DNA of 64,000 nucleotides from Candidatus Brocadia pituitae (GTDB lineage Bacteria; Planctomycetota; Brocadiia; Brocadiales; Brocadiaceae): NCBI GenBank assembly GCA_017347445.1, contig AP021856.1, positions 620,001 to 684,000 of the forward strand, read 5' to 3'. Shown piece by piece: positions 8,511 to 16,453 of this stretch (position 1 is its first letter; each line of letters starts with the position of its first letter). The notes under the pieces were generated by a model. It saw only the letters and a program-made list of their open reading frames with translations, ran no database searches and was not told where the DNA came from. The position numbers and the translations under genes were made by a program.

Positions 8511-9632
8511 ATGAGTGAGTATCAGTATTATGAATTTCGCGCAATTGACCGACCCTTAACAGAAACTCAGAAATCAAAGATTTCAGCGCTTTCCAGCCGG
8601 GCTCATGTCACCTCGCACATGGCATCCTTTGTCTATAATTACGGGGATTTTCGGGGAAATATCGGACAACTCATGAGGGACTATTTTGATGCCATGGTAT
8701 ATATGGCTAATTGGGGTTCCAGGCGTTTAATGTTTCGTATCCCTCTGTCCTTGATTGATATGAAAAAGGTCGAACGGTATTGTGTTTCAGAAGAAATCAA
8801 TGCAATAGCGTTTAAAGAGTGTGTGGTTTTGGACATGAACTTTCATGATGAAGAGCTATCTGAATGGACAGAGGGTGAAGGGTGGTTAGACGAACTCGTC
8901 GGATTGAGGGGAGAACTGATTCAGGGTGATTTCCGGGTTCTCTATCTGGCATGGCTGAAGGCCGCAGAAAACGCAGTGAGAGCCGACGATATTGATGACG
9001 ATACCCTGGAACCTCCTGTTCCACCGGGATTAAATCAATTCTCAGGCTCACTAAAAATCTTTGTCAGTTTTTTAGGGATCGATGAAGCGATGCTTGCGGC
9101 AGCAGCCCAAAAGAGTGAGGAGCGGAAAGAGGAGTCTCTGAAACTTGAAAAATGGGTGGGAAAATTACCCATCGAGGAACAACATGGTTTTCTCATGCGC
9201 TTAAGCCGTGCAGAACCTAATCTAGCAGTACTTTTGAACAGACGTCTTCATGAGTTAGCCAACAAGGCACAGTTTCCCAGAGAGGGTGGAGATTCTGGGC
9301 AAAGGACGATTGTTAAGCTGATTCAGATCGCAGAAGAATGGAGAAGACGCAAACAAGAGGACGAGCATCGCAAAGAGGAGCTTGCGCGGAAACGCCGGCT
9401 GGAAGAGTTGGCCGTGAAAGAAAATGAAGTTTGGCAACAGGTGGAGGACTTGATCAGAGAGAAGAAGCCCAGGTCGTATGATAGCGCCATTGCGCTGCTC
9501 AAGGATCTCCGGGAACTTGCGGAATACCGGGGAATGTTAAAGGAATTTAATGGGCGGATTGCAGAAATGCAACAGACCTATTCAGGCCGGCCAGCTTTAC
9601 GTGATAGGATACTTCATGCCAGGCTGATTTGA
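8511..9632 (+). CDS. Conserved protein with C-terminal coiled coil, function unknown
   Basis: 373 residues beginning MSEYQYYEFRAIDRPL. I recall proteins with this N-terminus (including the ITPTRF/THMASF-like and NWGSRRLMFRIP stretches) in many proteobacteria, often near SWIM zinc-finger or helicase genes. That neighbourhood is from memory and is not present here. Residues 1-180 look like a globular domain. Residues 195-300 are charged, and 285-335 (WRRRKQEDEHRKEELARKRR) form a coiled coil. No signal peptide. Function cannot be assigned. Confidence 0.75.
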   Translation: MSEYQYYEFRAIDRPLTETQKSKISALSSRAHVTSHMASFVYNYGDFRGNIGQLMRDYFDAMVYMANWGSRRLMFRIPLSLIDMKKVERYCVSEEINAIAFKECVVLDMNFHDEELSEWTEGEGWLDELVGLRGELIQGDFRVLYLAWLKAAENAVRADDIDDDTLEPPVPPGLNQFSGSLKIFVSFLGIDEAMLAAAAQKSEERKEESLKLEKWVGKLPIEEQHGFLMRLSRAEPNLAVLLNRRLHELANKAQFPREGGDSGQRTIVKLIQIAEEWRRRKQEDEHRKEELARKRRLEELAVKENEVWQQVEDLIREKKPRSYDSAIALLKDLRELAEYRGMLKEFNGRIAEMQQTYSGRPALRDRILHARLI

Positions 9633-9790
9633 GAAGGGTATACAGCACTCCCTGGCTTCCACAAGTACTGTGCGGATTTCTATAATCCGTAACTAAAAAT
9701 AAGAGAAAATCCAGCTATTTTCACTGATGAACTTTGTGGACCAGGAAAAAGGAGATAAGTGTTATGTCCTTATTACCAGTTAATGGTCCA

Positions 9791-10529
9791 TCACAATCCA
9801 TCCAACGGACTCCGTACCCCTTTTCCACCTTTATTTAAAACGTGAGTATAAATCATTGTTGTGCTCACATCTTTATGTCCGAGTAATTCCTGTACTGTGC
9901 GAATATCATAACGCAGCAAAGCCGCAATCAAGTCCCCTCTAGCAAGAGGGGATTTAGGGGTGTGTTTAAAAACTTGCAAAAAAAGAAAGATTTTACACGG
10001 TAATACTATAACCATCTTCAAATAAGTGAGTAGCAAAACTGTGCCGGAAGGTATGACAACTTGCAGGTTTATTGATCCCTGCTGTACGAACCGCAGCCTT
10101 TACCGCTTTTTGTAAAACCGTCTCATAAATATGGTGCCGACGTTCTATCCCTGACCTTGGGTCAATAGAACGATTAGAAGCAGGGAATAGATATTGCCAG
10201 GCAAATTCCCTTTCAGCATTTGGATATTTTTTTGCAAGGGCAAAAGGCAGGTAAACTTTACCAAATCCCTCTTTCAAATCCTGTTCATGTAAAAATTTTA
10301 CCTTTTCTAAATGTTTCTTTAACGGTTCTTTCAAAGACCCGGGCAACATTGTTAACCGATCTTTGCCACCCTTCCCATCCCTGACCGTAATCTGATTATA
10401 CGAAAAATCTATATCCTTAAAAAAGATAAATCGTTTAATCCAATGAACATACGCCTCTTCTGTTCTCATGCTGTAATGCTTTACCCGGATTACATCACGC
10501 ACCTGATCCAGTAATTTAGGTTTGGGCAT
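9791..10529 (-). pseudogene. intI: Integron integrase (IntI-type tyrosine recombinase), broken
   Basis: The N-terminus ([20 protein letters not shown]) is followed by [19 protein letters not shown], where about 130 residues including the first catalytic Arg are missing. The catalytic part then has the IntI-specific insert ([28 protein letters not shown]) and [11 protein letters not shown]. The frame is broken after EDGYSI by a 100-bp repeat (about 9908-10010). Beyond it the frame resumes with [17 protein letters not shown] and the nucleophile Tyr in MIYTHV. The IntI-specific insert separates it from XerC/D. It is divergent from the cassette at 10757, the standard integron arrangement. The deletion should abolish recombination. 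Confidence 0.88.
9908..10010. repeat. 100-bp repeat element inserted in the integrase gene
   Basis: The integrase reading frame is interrupted here and the element is flanked by ATAA on both sides, a likely 4-bp target duplication. It starts CGCAGCAAAGCCGC, carries CCCCTCTAGCAAGAGGGG and ends near GATTTTACACGGTAAT. Both ends recur elsewhere: the first at 38322-38340 and the second at 29518-29533. Confidence 0.7.
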
Positions 10530-10619
10530 AATAGTTACCTTTCGCCTTGAAAAAAAATTTTTGAAATATTTTATTAATTTAAGGTATAATATCGCTAAAA
10601 TAATTGGGAGCTTTATTAT

Positions 10620-10720
10620 ACGCCCAAATAGCCGTATAATAAGTCATCAGTAAACGTATTATATGTACTAATAGCCGTAAAATAAGACGGCTATTAGTAC
10701 GCCTAATTCATGTTAGGCTT
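10620..10720 (+). other. Probable integron attI region
   Basis: It lies between the integrase start and the cassette. It has two direct repeats of AATAGCCGTA-A-AATAAG type (10627-10643 and 10670-10686) and a perfect 14-bp inverted repeat (10665-10678 and 10687-10700, arm GTACTAATAGCCGT). It ends in a GTTAGGC core (10712-10718) that forms a short inverted repeat with GCCTAA at 10701. The GTTAGGC fits the G^TTRRRY crossover of integron sites; direct repeats bound by IntI are typical of attI. Which part is attI and which is cassette end is inferred. Confidence 0.65.
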
Positions 10721-10756
10721 CAAGCAAAATTAACGATAACTATGGAGGTATAAACG

Positions 10757-11914
10757 ATGGCTGCACGCGAATTTCATGGTGTGATTTCTAATCAGTGGGA
10801 TACTCCAATCCACTGGGTACAAGATGATTGTGATAGTGGTCAATGGCAAGACCCATGGTATCCATCAAAGCTAACCGGAGCTGGTTTAATTAACCCAGGT
10901 GAAGACAAAGAATGGCGTTCCGAATCAGCCGGAATTTTGACTGGTACCTCTGGTTGGTCTCTCTGGCGTATCAACGTGTCCACTTTAACTGATACTCCTC
11001 ATGATGAGTTTATCCAAGTCAATTGGAGTATTCCGTTTTATGGTGCGCCAAACATCACATATTCCGTCTTTCGTTCTGATCCACGCGATGCCTTTCGAGA
11101 TCCGAATCCACCAGTTTTAGAGATAATCCCAGTTTTTTGGTCAGAGGATGGAACGGAGTCAGCACTTGCACAAGCTGCGGAAATTGCTCCTTATGTTTTT
11201 GCTATTCCAGTAAGTTTCTTTTTTAATGTTTCCTTTAGTACTCACCCACGAATAAAATTCATCGTGCGGCAACGTGCAGGTGCGCACGTTCAAAGTCCCT
11301 TAGTGTTCGAAAAATCCTCCCTGAATAGGCAGTCGATGGCGATGAGGGCTTTTCAACTTAGAGCAGAGATCGCTGCCCGTAATAATTTTGTAGGTGGATT
11401 TCCAAACTTTTATGAAGCTACCTATGGACTCGATCACGTTGGCGGAACGATTTTTGTAAAGTCCACTGTCGCTGAGTGGCGCGATGTTTCTGTCGCAGAG
11501 TTGGGTAACCCCTCATTAGAAGACTTCGGAGAAAGAATGCGGGCAACGAATGCCTATGCTAGCCGAAACGGATTTGTTGGAGGTTTTCCTAATTTTTTTC
11601 ACGCTAATTATGGAAGCGGAATCGTATGCGGAACAGTTCTTCTTAACTCAACAGGTGCGGAATGGCGGGATGTCCCTCTATCGGAGTTAGGAAATCCCTC
11701 TCTTGATGATTTTGAAACACGATTCCGAGCAACACAGGATTATGCTACTCGTAATGGTTTTGTAGGCGGGTTCCCAAATCTATTTCACGCAGAAACTGTA
11801 GAAGTATCAATCGTCACTGGACAAAGAAAGCGCAAAACCGTTTGCGGCACAATCTTGCTCAAACAGAGTTTTGCAGAATGGCGAGATGTATTACTTTTTC
11901 GAGGACCAGCCTAA
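10757..11914 (+). CDS. Integron cassette protein: aegerolysin/ET79-like domain plus three GFPNF repeats
   Basis: 385 residues, GGAGG 9 nt before the ATG, no signal peptide. Residues 1-190 have an immunoglobulin-like beta pattern with PGEDKEWRSESAGILTGTSG, reminiscent of aegerolysin and Bacillus ET79 crystal proteins. This is a fold-level suggestion only. Residues about 205-385 are three tandem repeats of about 55 residues, each with RNGFVGGFPNF, then CGTxLL, then AEWRDVPLxELGNPSL. The stop codon lies within the attC R'' box, as in many cassettes. A membrane-binding or surface-recognition role is possible; nothing catalytic is visible. Confidence 0.82.
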   Translation: MAAREFHGVISNQWDTPIHWVQDDCDSGQWQDPWYPSKLTGAGLINPGEDKEWRSESAGILTGTSGWSLWRINVSTLTDTPHDEFIQVNWSIPFYGAPNITYSVFRSDPRDAFRDPNPPVLEIIPVFWSEDGTESALAQAAEIAPYVFAIPVSFFFNVSFSTHPRIKFIVRQRAGAHVQSPLVFEKSSLNRQSMAMRAFQLRAEIAARNNFVGGFPNFYEATYGLDHVGGTIFVKSTVAEWRDVSVAELGNPSLEDFGERMRATNAYASRNGFVGGFPNFFHANYGSGIVCGTVLLNSTGAEWRDVPLSELGNPSLDDFETRFRATQDYATRNGFVGGFPNLFHAETVEVSIVTGQRKRKTVCGTILLKQSFAEWRDVLLFRGPA

Positions 11915-11976
11915 CTTTGCGCTCCAGCCGACCGCTTTCCGCTACGTTCCAAGCGTCGGCTGAGCTTAACGTTAGC
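11909..11976 (+). other. attC: attC recombination site (cassette end)
   Basis: Boundary boxes are GCCTAAC (11909-11915, R'') and GTTAGC (11971-11976, R', crossover after the first G). Inside them GCTCCAGCCGAC (11921-11932) pairs with GTCGGCTGAGC (11955-11965), leaving one unpaired C. That single bulge is the extrahelical base that defines strand choice in attC sites. The loop is about 22 nt. Length (68 bp) is within the attC range. Confidence 0.88.
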
Positions 11977-12030
11977 ACTTCAGAGACAATGACTTTGCAA
12001 AGGACAATTGACATGCATCTAAAAAATACC

Positions 12031-12404
12031 GTAACACTTTAGCTTTTTGAAAAATCTCAAGAGAAAGCCTTGTTTTGCTGGCTATATCAGGGCGAATATA
12101 CAGGGAGAGGCGGATTCAAAACATGCCTTTGCAATTTCCAAATCCTGAAAGGATGTCATGATTATAGCCAAATGATGCATTTTTCCTGTTAACCCCGCAG
12201 GGGTGACATTGGTTTATTGTACCGGTGTAATGGTATTTTTATTTCACCCCTTCAGGGTTGTGTATTTTATCTGCCCATGGTTCTATAATCATTTCAGCCC
12301 TTCGGGTTTTTTTGCCGCATACCGGATTTTGTTTTTATTGCGTGTGAATACCTTCAGGTACGCACCTACAGAGAAAGGTGTTTTTCAAAAAACTAAAGTG
12401 TTAC
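12031..12404. repeat. MITE, 374 bp, GTAACA...TTTAG family
   Basis: The left end GTAACACTTTAGCTTTTTGA and the right end CAAAAAACTAAAGTGTTAC are inverted copies about 24 bp long. The interior has no credible gene. Related copies lie at 34410-34473 (64 bp), 34924-35062 (139 bp) and, more weakly, 49310-49447. This copy truncates a relE gene. No target duplication could be seen here. Confidence 0.8.
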
Positions 12405-12586
12405 CCAATTCGTAATTCATACTCGGCTACGTTATTAGGCCGCAGTTTCTTGCGATTGCGTGTCTCTAAAGTAGGCTCATATAAAAGTTGTTCATCAATT
12501 CGGCCAAAAATGGATTGCTGCTCATACTTCCTTAACAGCTTCAAATCATCAATTGCCTCCGGGATATATTCGATTTCGTACTTCAA
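12405..12586 (-). pseudogene. RelE/ParE-family toxin, C-terminus lost to a MITE
   Basis: The frame reads KYEIEYIPEAIDDLKLLRKY then IDEQLLYEPTLETRNRKKLR and AEYELRIG, a RelE-type toxin N-terminus with the KKLRP and EYELRIG blocks. The frame stops immediately inside the MITE end. The last beta strands (normally carrying the residues after RIG) are missing. No antitoxin is adjacent. A TTG is the only start in frame. Confidence 0.72.
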
Positions 12587-12922
12587 TAATTATCACACCA
12601 TTTCATGTCATTTGTGAAAACTACTATCTCGCTCAAGTAACCAAAAGCTACCACGTATTATTTTATTTTTTATGTATAATCAAGCTATTTTCCTGTTATG
12701 AAAGCATTGTTTCCTTTTTAAGGTTCGGGAAATACATGGAACAAGTAACACGCACCGCTCCTATGGAGGTCAGGCGTCTTCTCCTGACATTATTTTGACA
12801 AGAGGGACGCTTGTCCAACCGATAAAGGGGAGATTATGATGTTTATCTTATGGGAAAGAATAGAAATAGGGACTATTTTGTTGTCAAATCATTCCTGTTA
12901 CAATGCTCCATCGTCTACTGTT
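12587..12922. other. Intergenic region with repeat fragments
   Basis: No gene recognised. The stretch 12765-12830 contains a hairpin (GTCAGGCG/TCTCCTGAC type) and GACGCTTGTCC, related to the dispersed repeat at 1594. From about 12853 the sequence is shared with 38889-38956 as the tail of a segmental duplication. Confidence 0.5.
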
Positions 12923-13849
12923 TTAAATCCGCGAGCCCACAGCCAGATAGTGCGCTTCCCTTTCACGCTCCGGGAGTGCAAGGAAGGCGTCAATCTTTGC
13001 AAGCATCGTTTGTTTGTCCTCATCTATCCTGCCGGATACCTGCACATAATTGTTTCCGTGATCGCAGGTCACGAACGTAGAAAGGTTATGAAGCTGTTCG
13101 ATCAGCAGCCTGAGTTCCAGGACGGTGCCTTCCGGTGTTTGCGGGATAAAATTACCGGTGCGTATTTCATGGAGAAGCGGGGATTCCGGGCCAGAAAACG
13201 GGGTATTACTTTCATACGGCCAAAGCCTCCTGATGCGCACGATTTCAGGTGCAGTTTCATTGATGAGTCTTGCCGTTTCCTGAATATGCCGCTGCCAATG
13301 ATCCCTGCCACCAAGTCCCAGGAGGATATAAAAGGAGATTTCGATACCAGCCCCTTTGAGCCAGGCTGCGGTTTCCTTTACCATTTCAGGCGTTTGACCT
13401 TTCCGGTGAAAGCGCAAGGTCTCAGTATCTCCTGATTCAAGACCGATATGTACCCTGTTCAGTCCAGCCCGTGCAAGTATCTGAATGGCGTCTTTTCTTA
13501 GTTTCCAGAGTGTTGATACCCTGGCATAACAGGTGAGTCTCTTGATCGGGAATACATCACGAAGATATTTGGCGATTTCGACAAAGACATCAACCCCTGC
13601 CTGTAATGGATCAGCATCACCGATGAATACAGTTTCCGCATCGGGGCGTTGAAGTTTGAGCATGTCTATATCGCTCTTGATTTCCGCTACCGACCGGATG
13701 GAAAATCCCGGTTCTCCAAGATGTGGATAGATACCGCAGAAACGGCATCGGTTCCATTTGCACCCCCTTGTAATGCGCACGAGCAGGCTACGCCATTCGT
13801 TCGGCGGGCGGATGACCGGTATTTCAGGCGTTTCGTTTCTCGTAATCAT
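12923..13849 (-). CDS. Radical SAM protein
   Basis: 308 residues. CKWNRCRFC at about residues 31-39 is the CX3CX2C triad that binds the [4Fe-4S] cluster and SAM. Further blocks fit the radical SAM barrel (AETVFIGDADPLQ as the middle strand, GLNRVHIGLESGD as the strand contacting SAM). The family resembles the HemN/Elp3-like 'radical SAM superfamily enzyme' group, but the substrate is unknown. The ATG at 13849 is preferred to the TTG one codon upstream. It lies 81 bp downstream of an MBL hydrolase gene on the same strand. The 3' half is duplicated at 38427. Confidence 0.88.
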   Translation of the reverse strand: MITRNETPEIPVIRPPNEWRSLLVRITRGCKWNRCRFCGIYPHLGEPGFSIRSVAEIKSDIDMLKLQRPDAETVFIGDADPLQAGVDVFVEIAKYLRDVFPIKRLTCYARVSTLWKLRKDAIQILARAGLNRVHIGLESGDTETLRFHRKGQTPEMVKETAAWLKGAGIEISFYILLGLGGRDHWQRHIQETARLINETAPEIVRIRRLWPYESNTPFSGPESPLLHEIRTGNFIPQTPEGTVLELRLLIEQLHNLSTFVTCDHGNNYVQVSGRIDEDKQTMLAKIDAFLALPEREREAHYLAVGSRI

Positions 13850-13930
13850 CAATACGTCTTTCTAACCACAAAGGCACGAAGGGCACAAAGAAAAATTGAA
13901 ACTTGTTTGCATGAATACATATGCCATCAC

Positions 13931-14500
13931 TTATCTGAAAAAGGGATTGGTATATTTTTCGATTCCCACGGTGGTCATGGGTCCGTGGGCGGGAAAGACC
14001 AAGGTCTCGTCCGGTAAGGAAAAGATATGCTTGCGGATATGATCGACCTGGCGCTTTGCGTCTTTTAGCGAACCTGTGCCGCCGACCGTACCGCAAAAAA
14101 GGGCGTCGCCGGTAAACACACAACCGGATACGTAGTACGAGATGCCACATGGTGTGTGTCCCGGTATGGGGAGTGCCTGAAATTGTAAACGTCCGACCTC
14201 GATAACCTCGCCGCCTTGCAATGCATGGTTGACGGCATCGACCTCATCCTCTCCGGCATAGCTCTGCAACTGGTAGCGGCTGGTAAACTCTGCCAATCCT
14301 TCGGTGTGGTCCCAGTGGCCATGCGTGATAAAAAGATACCGCAGCAGGATTTGCCGTTCTTGAACAAAGCCCTCAATTTCTTTGCTAAAACCTCCCGGAT
14401 CAATAAATGCGCCGATCCGGGTATGGGGATCGGCCACCAAATACGCGTTAATCGGGAAGCTTCCTACGGTAAAGCGTCTCAATATCAGATCATTTATCAT
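13931..14500 (-). CDS. MBL-fold metallohydrolase (glyoxalase II-like)
   Basis: 190 residues. Zinc-binding motifs in order: THGHWDHT (HxHxDH) at about residue 60, PGHTPCG at about 116, TGDALF at about 132 and PAHGP at about 173. This matches short glyoxalase II-like thioester hydrolases; the substrate is not predictable. The ATG at 14500 is chosen; the frame is open upstream with a TTG at 14560. Cytosolic. Probably co-transcribed with the radical SAM gene. Confidence 0.88.
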   Translation of the reverse strand: MINDLILRRFTVGSFPINAYLVADPHTRIGAFIDPGGFSKEIEGFVQERQILLRYLFITHGHWDHTEGLAEFTSRYQLQSYAGEDEVDAVNHALQGGEVIEVGRLQFQALPIPGHTPCGISYYVSGCVFTGDALFCGTVGGTGSLKDAKRQVDHIRKHIFSLPDETLVFPAHGPMTTVGIEKYTNPFFR

Positions 14501-14559
14501 GATGCAATAATCAGCGTGCGATGTATGTGTGGTATAAATTTTGAGAAAAGTCAGAAGCA

Positions 14560-14733
14560 ATCGAAACTATTGTAAGTACACCGTGGTATAATATTACTCT
14601 GTAAAAACTTCTTTTTTTAGCAAGTTTTTTCACAACCCCCTACACCCCCTTTTCTAAGGGGGATTTGGTGCGGCTTCGCTGTCGCTCGCAATGACCAGCA
14701 CCTGTCAAAGTATTTAAGACGTTTACTATATCT
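14560..14733. repeat. Intergenic repeats
   Basis: CCCCCTACACCCCC...GGGGGAT inverted repeat at 14635-14666, then GCTTCGCTGTCGCTCGCAATGAC (inverted copy of the repeat inside the element at 4043), ending with CGTTTACTATA at 14721-14731, one end of that MITE family. The opposite end was not found, so this copy is partial. Confidence 0.6.
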
Positions 14734-15378
14734 CTAATCGTACCGAATCCTCTCCAGGTTGGCGGCCTGGTGGATATCGGTATCAATCCACTTCGTATCA
14801 ATGAGCCTAGCCTTATGGAATACCGATTCGTTGAGCGTACATTTCTCAAAAGAGCAGCGAATGAAGGTTGCCGCCCGGAAGATGGCCTTTTGCAAGCGAC
14901 ATTCCGCGAACGTTGTTTCAAGAAAGACCGCAGAGGGAAAACGAGTAAAAAAATAATCTTCCTGTTCAAACCGGCAATTCTGCCACCAGGTGCCGCTAAA
15001 GGAGACCTCGCTGAGCTGGGATCCCCGGAGGTTACAATTGGAAAAAACAGAGAGGCCAAACGAACTGAGTTCCCCTACCATCGCTTCAAATGTGCATTCG
15101 GAGAAATGACTGCCGGTAAGAAAAGAATTCCTGATTTCCAAACCTGTCCACGAGCAGTCCTGATAATACCCCTGGTCACCCATGACGTGGTCAATGGAAA
15201 GATCCTCAAAGCGGGTACCCTGTGCACGGAGATAGCGGCAACGCCCATCCCGCAACGTGAAGGACTGAATCGTGCTGCCAATCAGATGCCTGTTAGAGAA
15301 ATCCCCCTGCGTCAGATTTATTCCTGAAAGGGTTTCCTGAATAAGTATCGTTCTGTCCTGATCTATGTTTGCCTCCAT
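14734..15378 (-). CDS. Pentapeptide-repeat protein
   Basis: 214 residues from the ATG at 15378. A quadrilateral beta-helix is indicated by repeated A(D/N)LXX-like pentads: GSTIQSFTL, CRYLRAQGTRFEDLS, GSHFSECTFEAM, FSNCNLRGSQLSEVSFSG, FLETTFAECRLQKAIFRAATF and CTLNESVFHKARL. Such proteins can mimic DNA or act as scaffolds; nothing points to a specific target. It follows the 15398-15922 gene by 20 nt and is the last gene of a three-gene group. Confidence 0.85.
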   Translation of the reverse strand: MEANIDQDRTILIQETLSGINLTQGDFSNRHLIGSTIQSFTLRDGRCRYLRAQGTRFEDLSIDHVMGDQGYYQDCSWTGLEIRNSFLTGSHFSECTFEAMVGELSSFGLSVFSNCNLRGSQLSEVSFSGTWWQNCRFEQEDYFFTRFPSAVFLETTFAECRLQKAIFRAATFIRCSFEKCTLNESVFHKARLIDTKWIDTDIHQAANLERIRYD

Positions 15379-15397
15379 ATGATTTACGATCAAATTA

Positions 15398-15922
15398 TTA
15401 TTTACGAAGTTTTCTGCCTTTTAGATATTTTTGATAACGCTCTTTACCAACGCATTCGCTTCCCACGGGACACTTTTCAATGCAGCTTTCCGGCACTTCA
15501 CGCTGTACCGTTTTTCCACAACTCTCGCAGGCAAACTCATGCTCGAAACCCGCTACCGATGCAGTGCCTCTTGTATGGCAATATGGACAGAACACATCAA
15601 TAATCTCTACCCTCTTGACCTTTTCTGCACCCGGACACTGAAAGATGTTTGGCTTTTTAAACCCCTCTGTAGATGGAGGATGGCCCGTTTTTATTTTTGA
15701 AATGGTTTGGGCGGCTAAAATACGAAGCGGCATGCGCTGTTCTTTTCCTAAGAATTCCTGAAGCGCCTTCATGATTTCACGATTTCCTTTTCCAATCCTG
15801 CCAATCTCCTCAAGGGTCTCCTTCACCTTGTCGGCATTCTTATGATACAATCCCTGCAAAAGCTGCTGAATACTGGTAGTGTTGGAGGTAAGGTCTTTCA
15901 TGATGCTATGAGAAAATATCAC
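15398..15922 (-). CDS. HEAT-like and zinc-ribbon protein, function unknown
   Basis: 174 residues. Residues 10-80 are helical and resemble HEAT-type pairs (LQEFLGKEQRMPLRILAAQTI). Residues 112-160 hold CPYCHTRG, CESCGKTV and CIEKCPVGSEC, four Cys pairs that probably bind zinc. The ATG at 15901 is an alternative start. The GTG at 15922 is only 3 nt after the stop of the upstream frame, which suggests coupling. Cytosolic. No named family recognised. Confidence 0.7.
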   Translation of the reverse strand: MIFSHSIMKDLTSNTTSIQQLLQGLYHKNADKVKETLEEIGRIGKGNREIMKALQEFLGKEQRMPLRILAAQTISKIKTGHPPSTEGFKKPNIFQCPGAEKVKRVEIIDVFCPYCHTRGTASVAGFEHEFACESCGKTVQREVPESCIEKCPVGSECVGKERYQKYLKGRKLRK

Positions 15923-15925
15923 TGT

Positions 15926-16144
15926 TTATGAGAAGGTTCGTTCCAACTTGGAAAAATACGGTATTTTCTGCAACAGGTCAAGAGAAATTTCGGAAAGAGA
16001 CACAAGGCTGGTGGGGTGGGCATTACTCACCATTTTGACTTGCCTGCACGCAGAGCGCAAGCAGGTATAATCGGAGAGTAAGACAAATACACGAATTCTC
16101 AACGCATGGCGTTTCATAACATCCCAAAATGCCTCTTTTATCAT
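15926..16144 (-). CDS. Small protein of unknown function, 72 aa
   Basis: The frame ends 3 nt before the next gene starts, which is the main support. The sequence RHALRIRVFVLLSDYTCLR and SLSEISLDLLQKIPYF is protein-like, but there is no ribosome binding site and the start is uncertain. It could be the C-terminal part of a longer, lost gene. Confidence 0.4.
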   Translation of the reverse strand: MIKEAFWDVMKRHALRIRVFVLLSDYTCLRSACRQVKMVSNAHPTSLVSLSEISLDLLQKIPYFSKLERTFS

Positions 16145-16453
16145 CGCTACATTTGCTTCGTGGTATAATTATGCTCTTTCTGTTGCAGGTTGTTACAGTA
16201 AAGTAGGTTGTTGTGTTTCGTTTCGCCCAATCCAACTTACAATACTTTATGAAAAGATCTTTCTGTTAATTAATTCGATAAGTAAAGAAATTGCAGTACA
16301 AATCTTTGTAGCGATTTCTCTATAGTAATCAATGTATTTTATGTTTTTTGGCAGCTCGCCTATATGGGCTATGCCTTTTTTACTTCTAAAATCCCAAAGT
16401 TCTTGAAGAGGAGATATTACTTCTTTTACCACCTGTTCATCAACTCTAACAGT

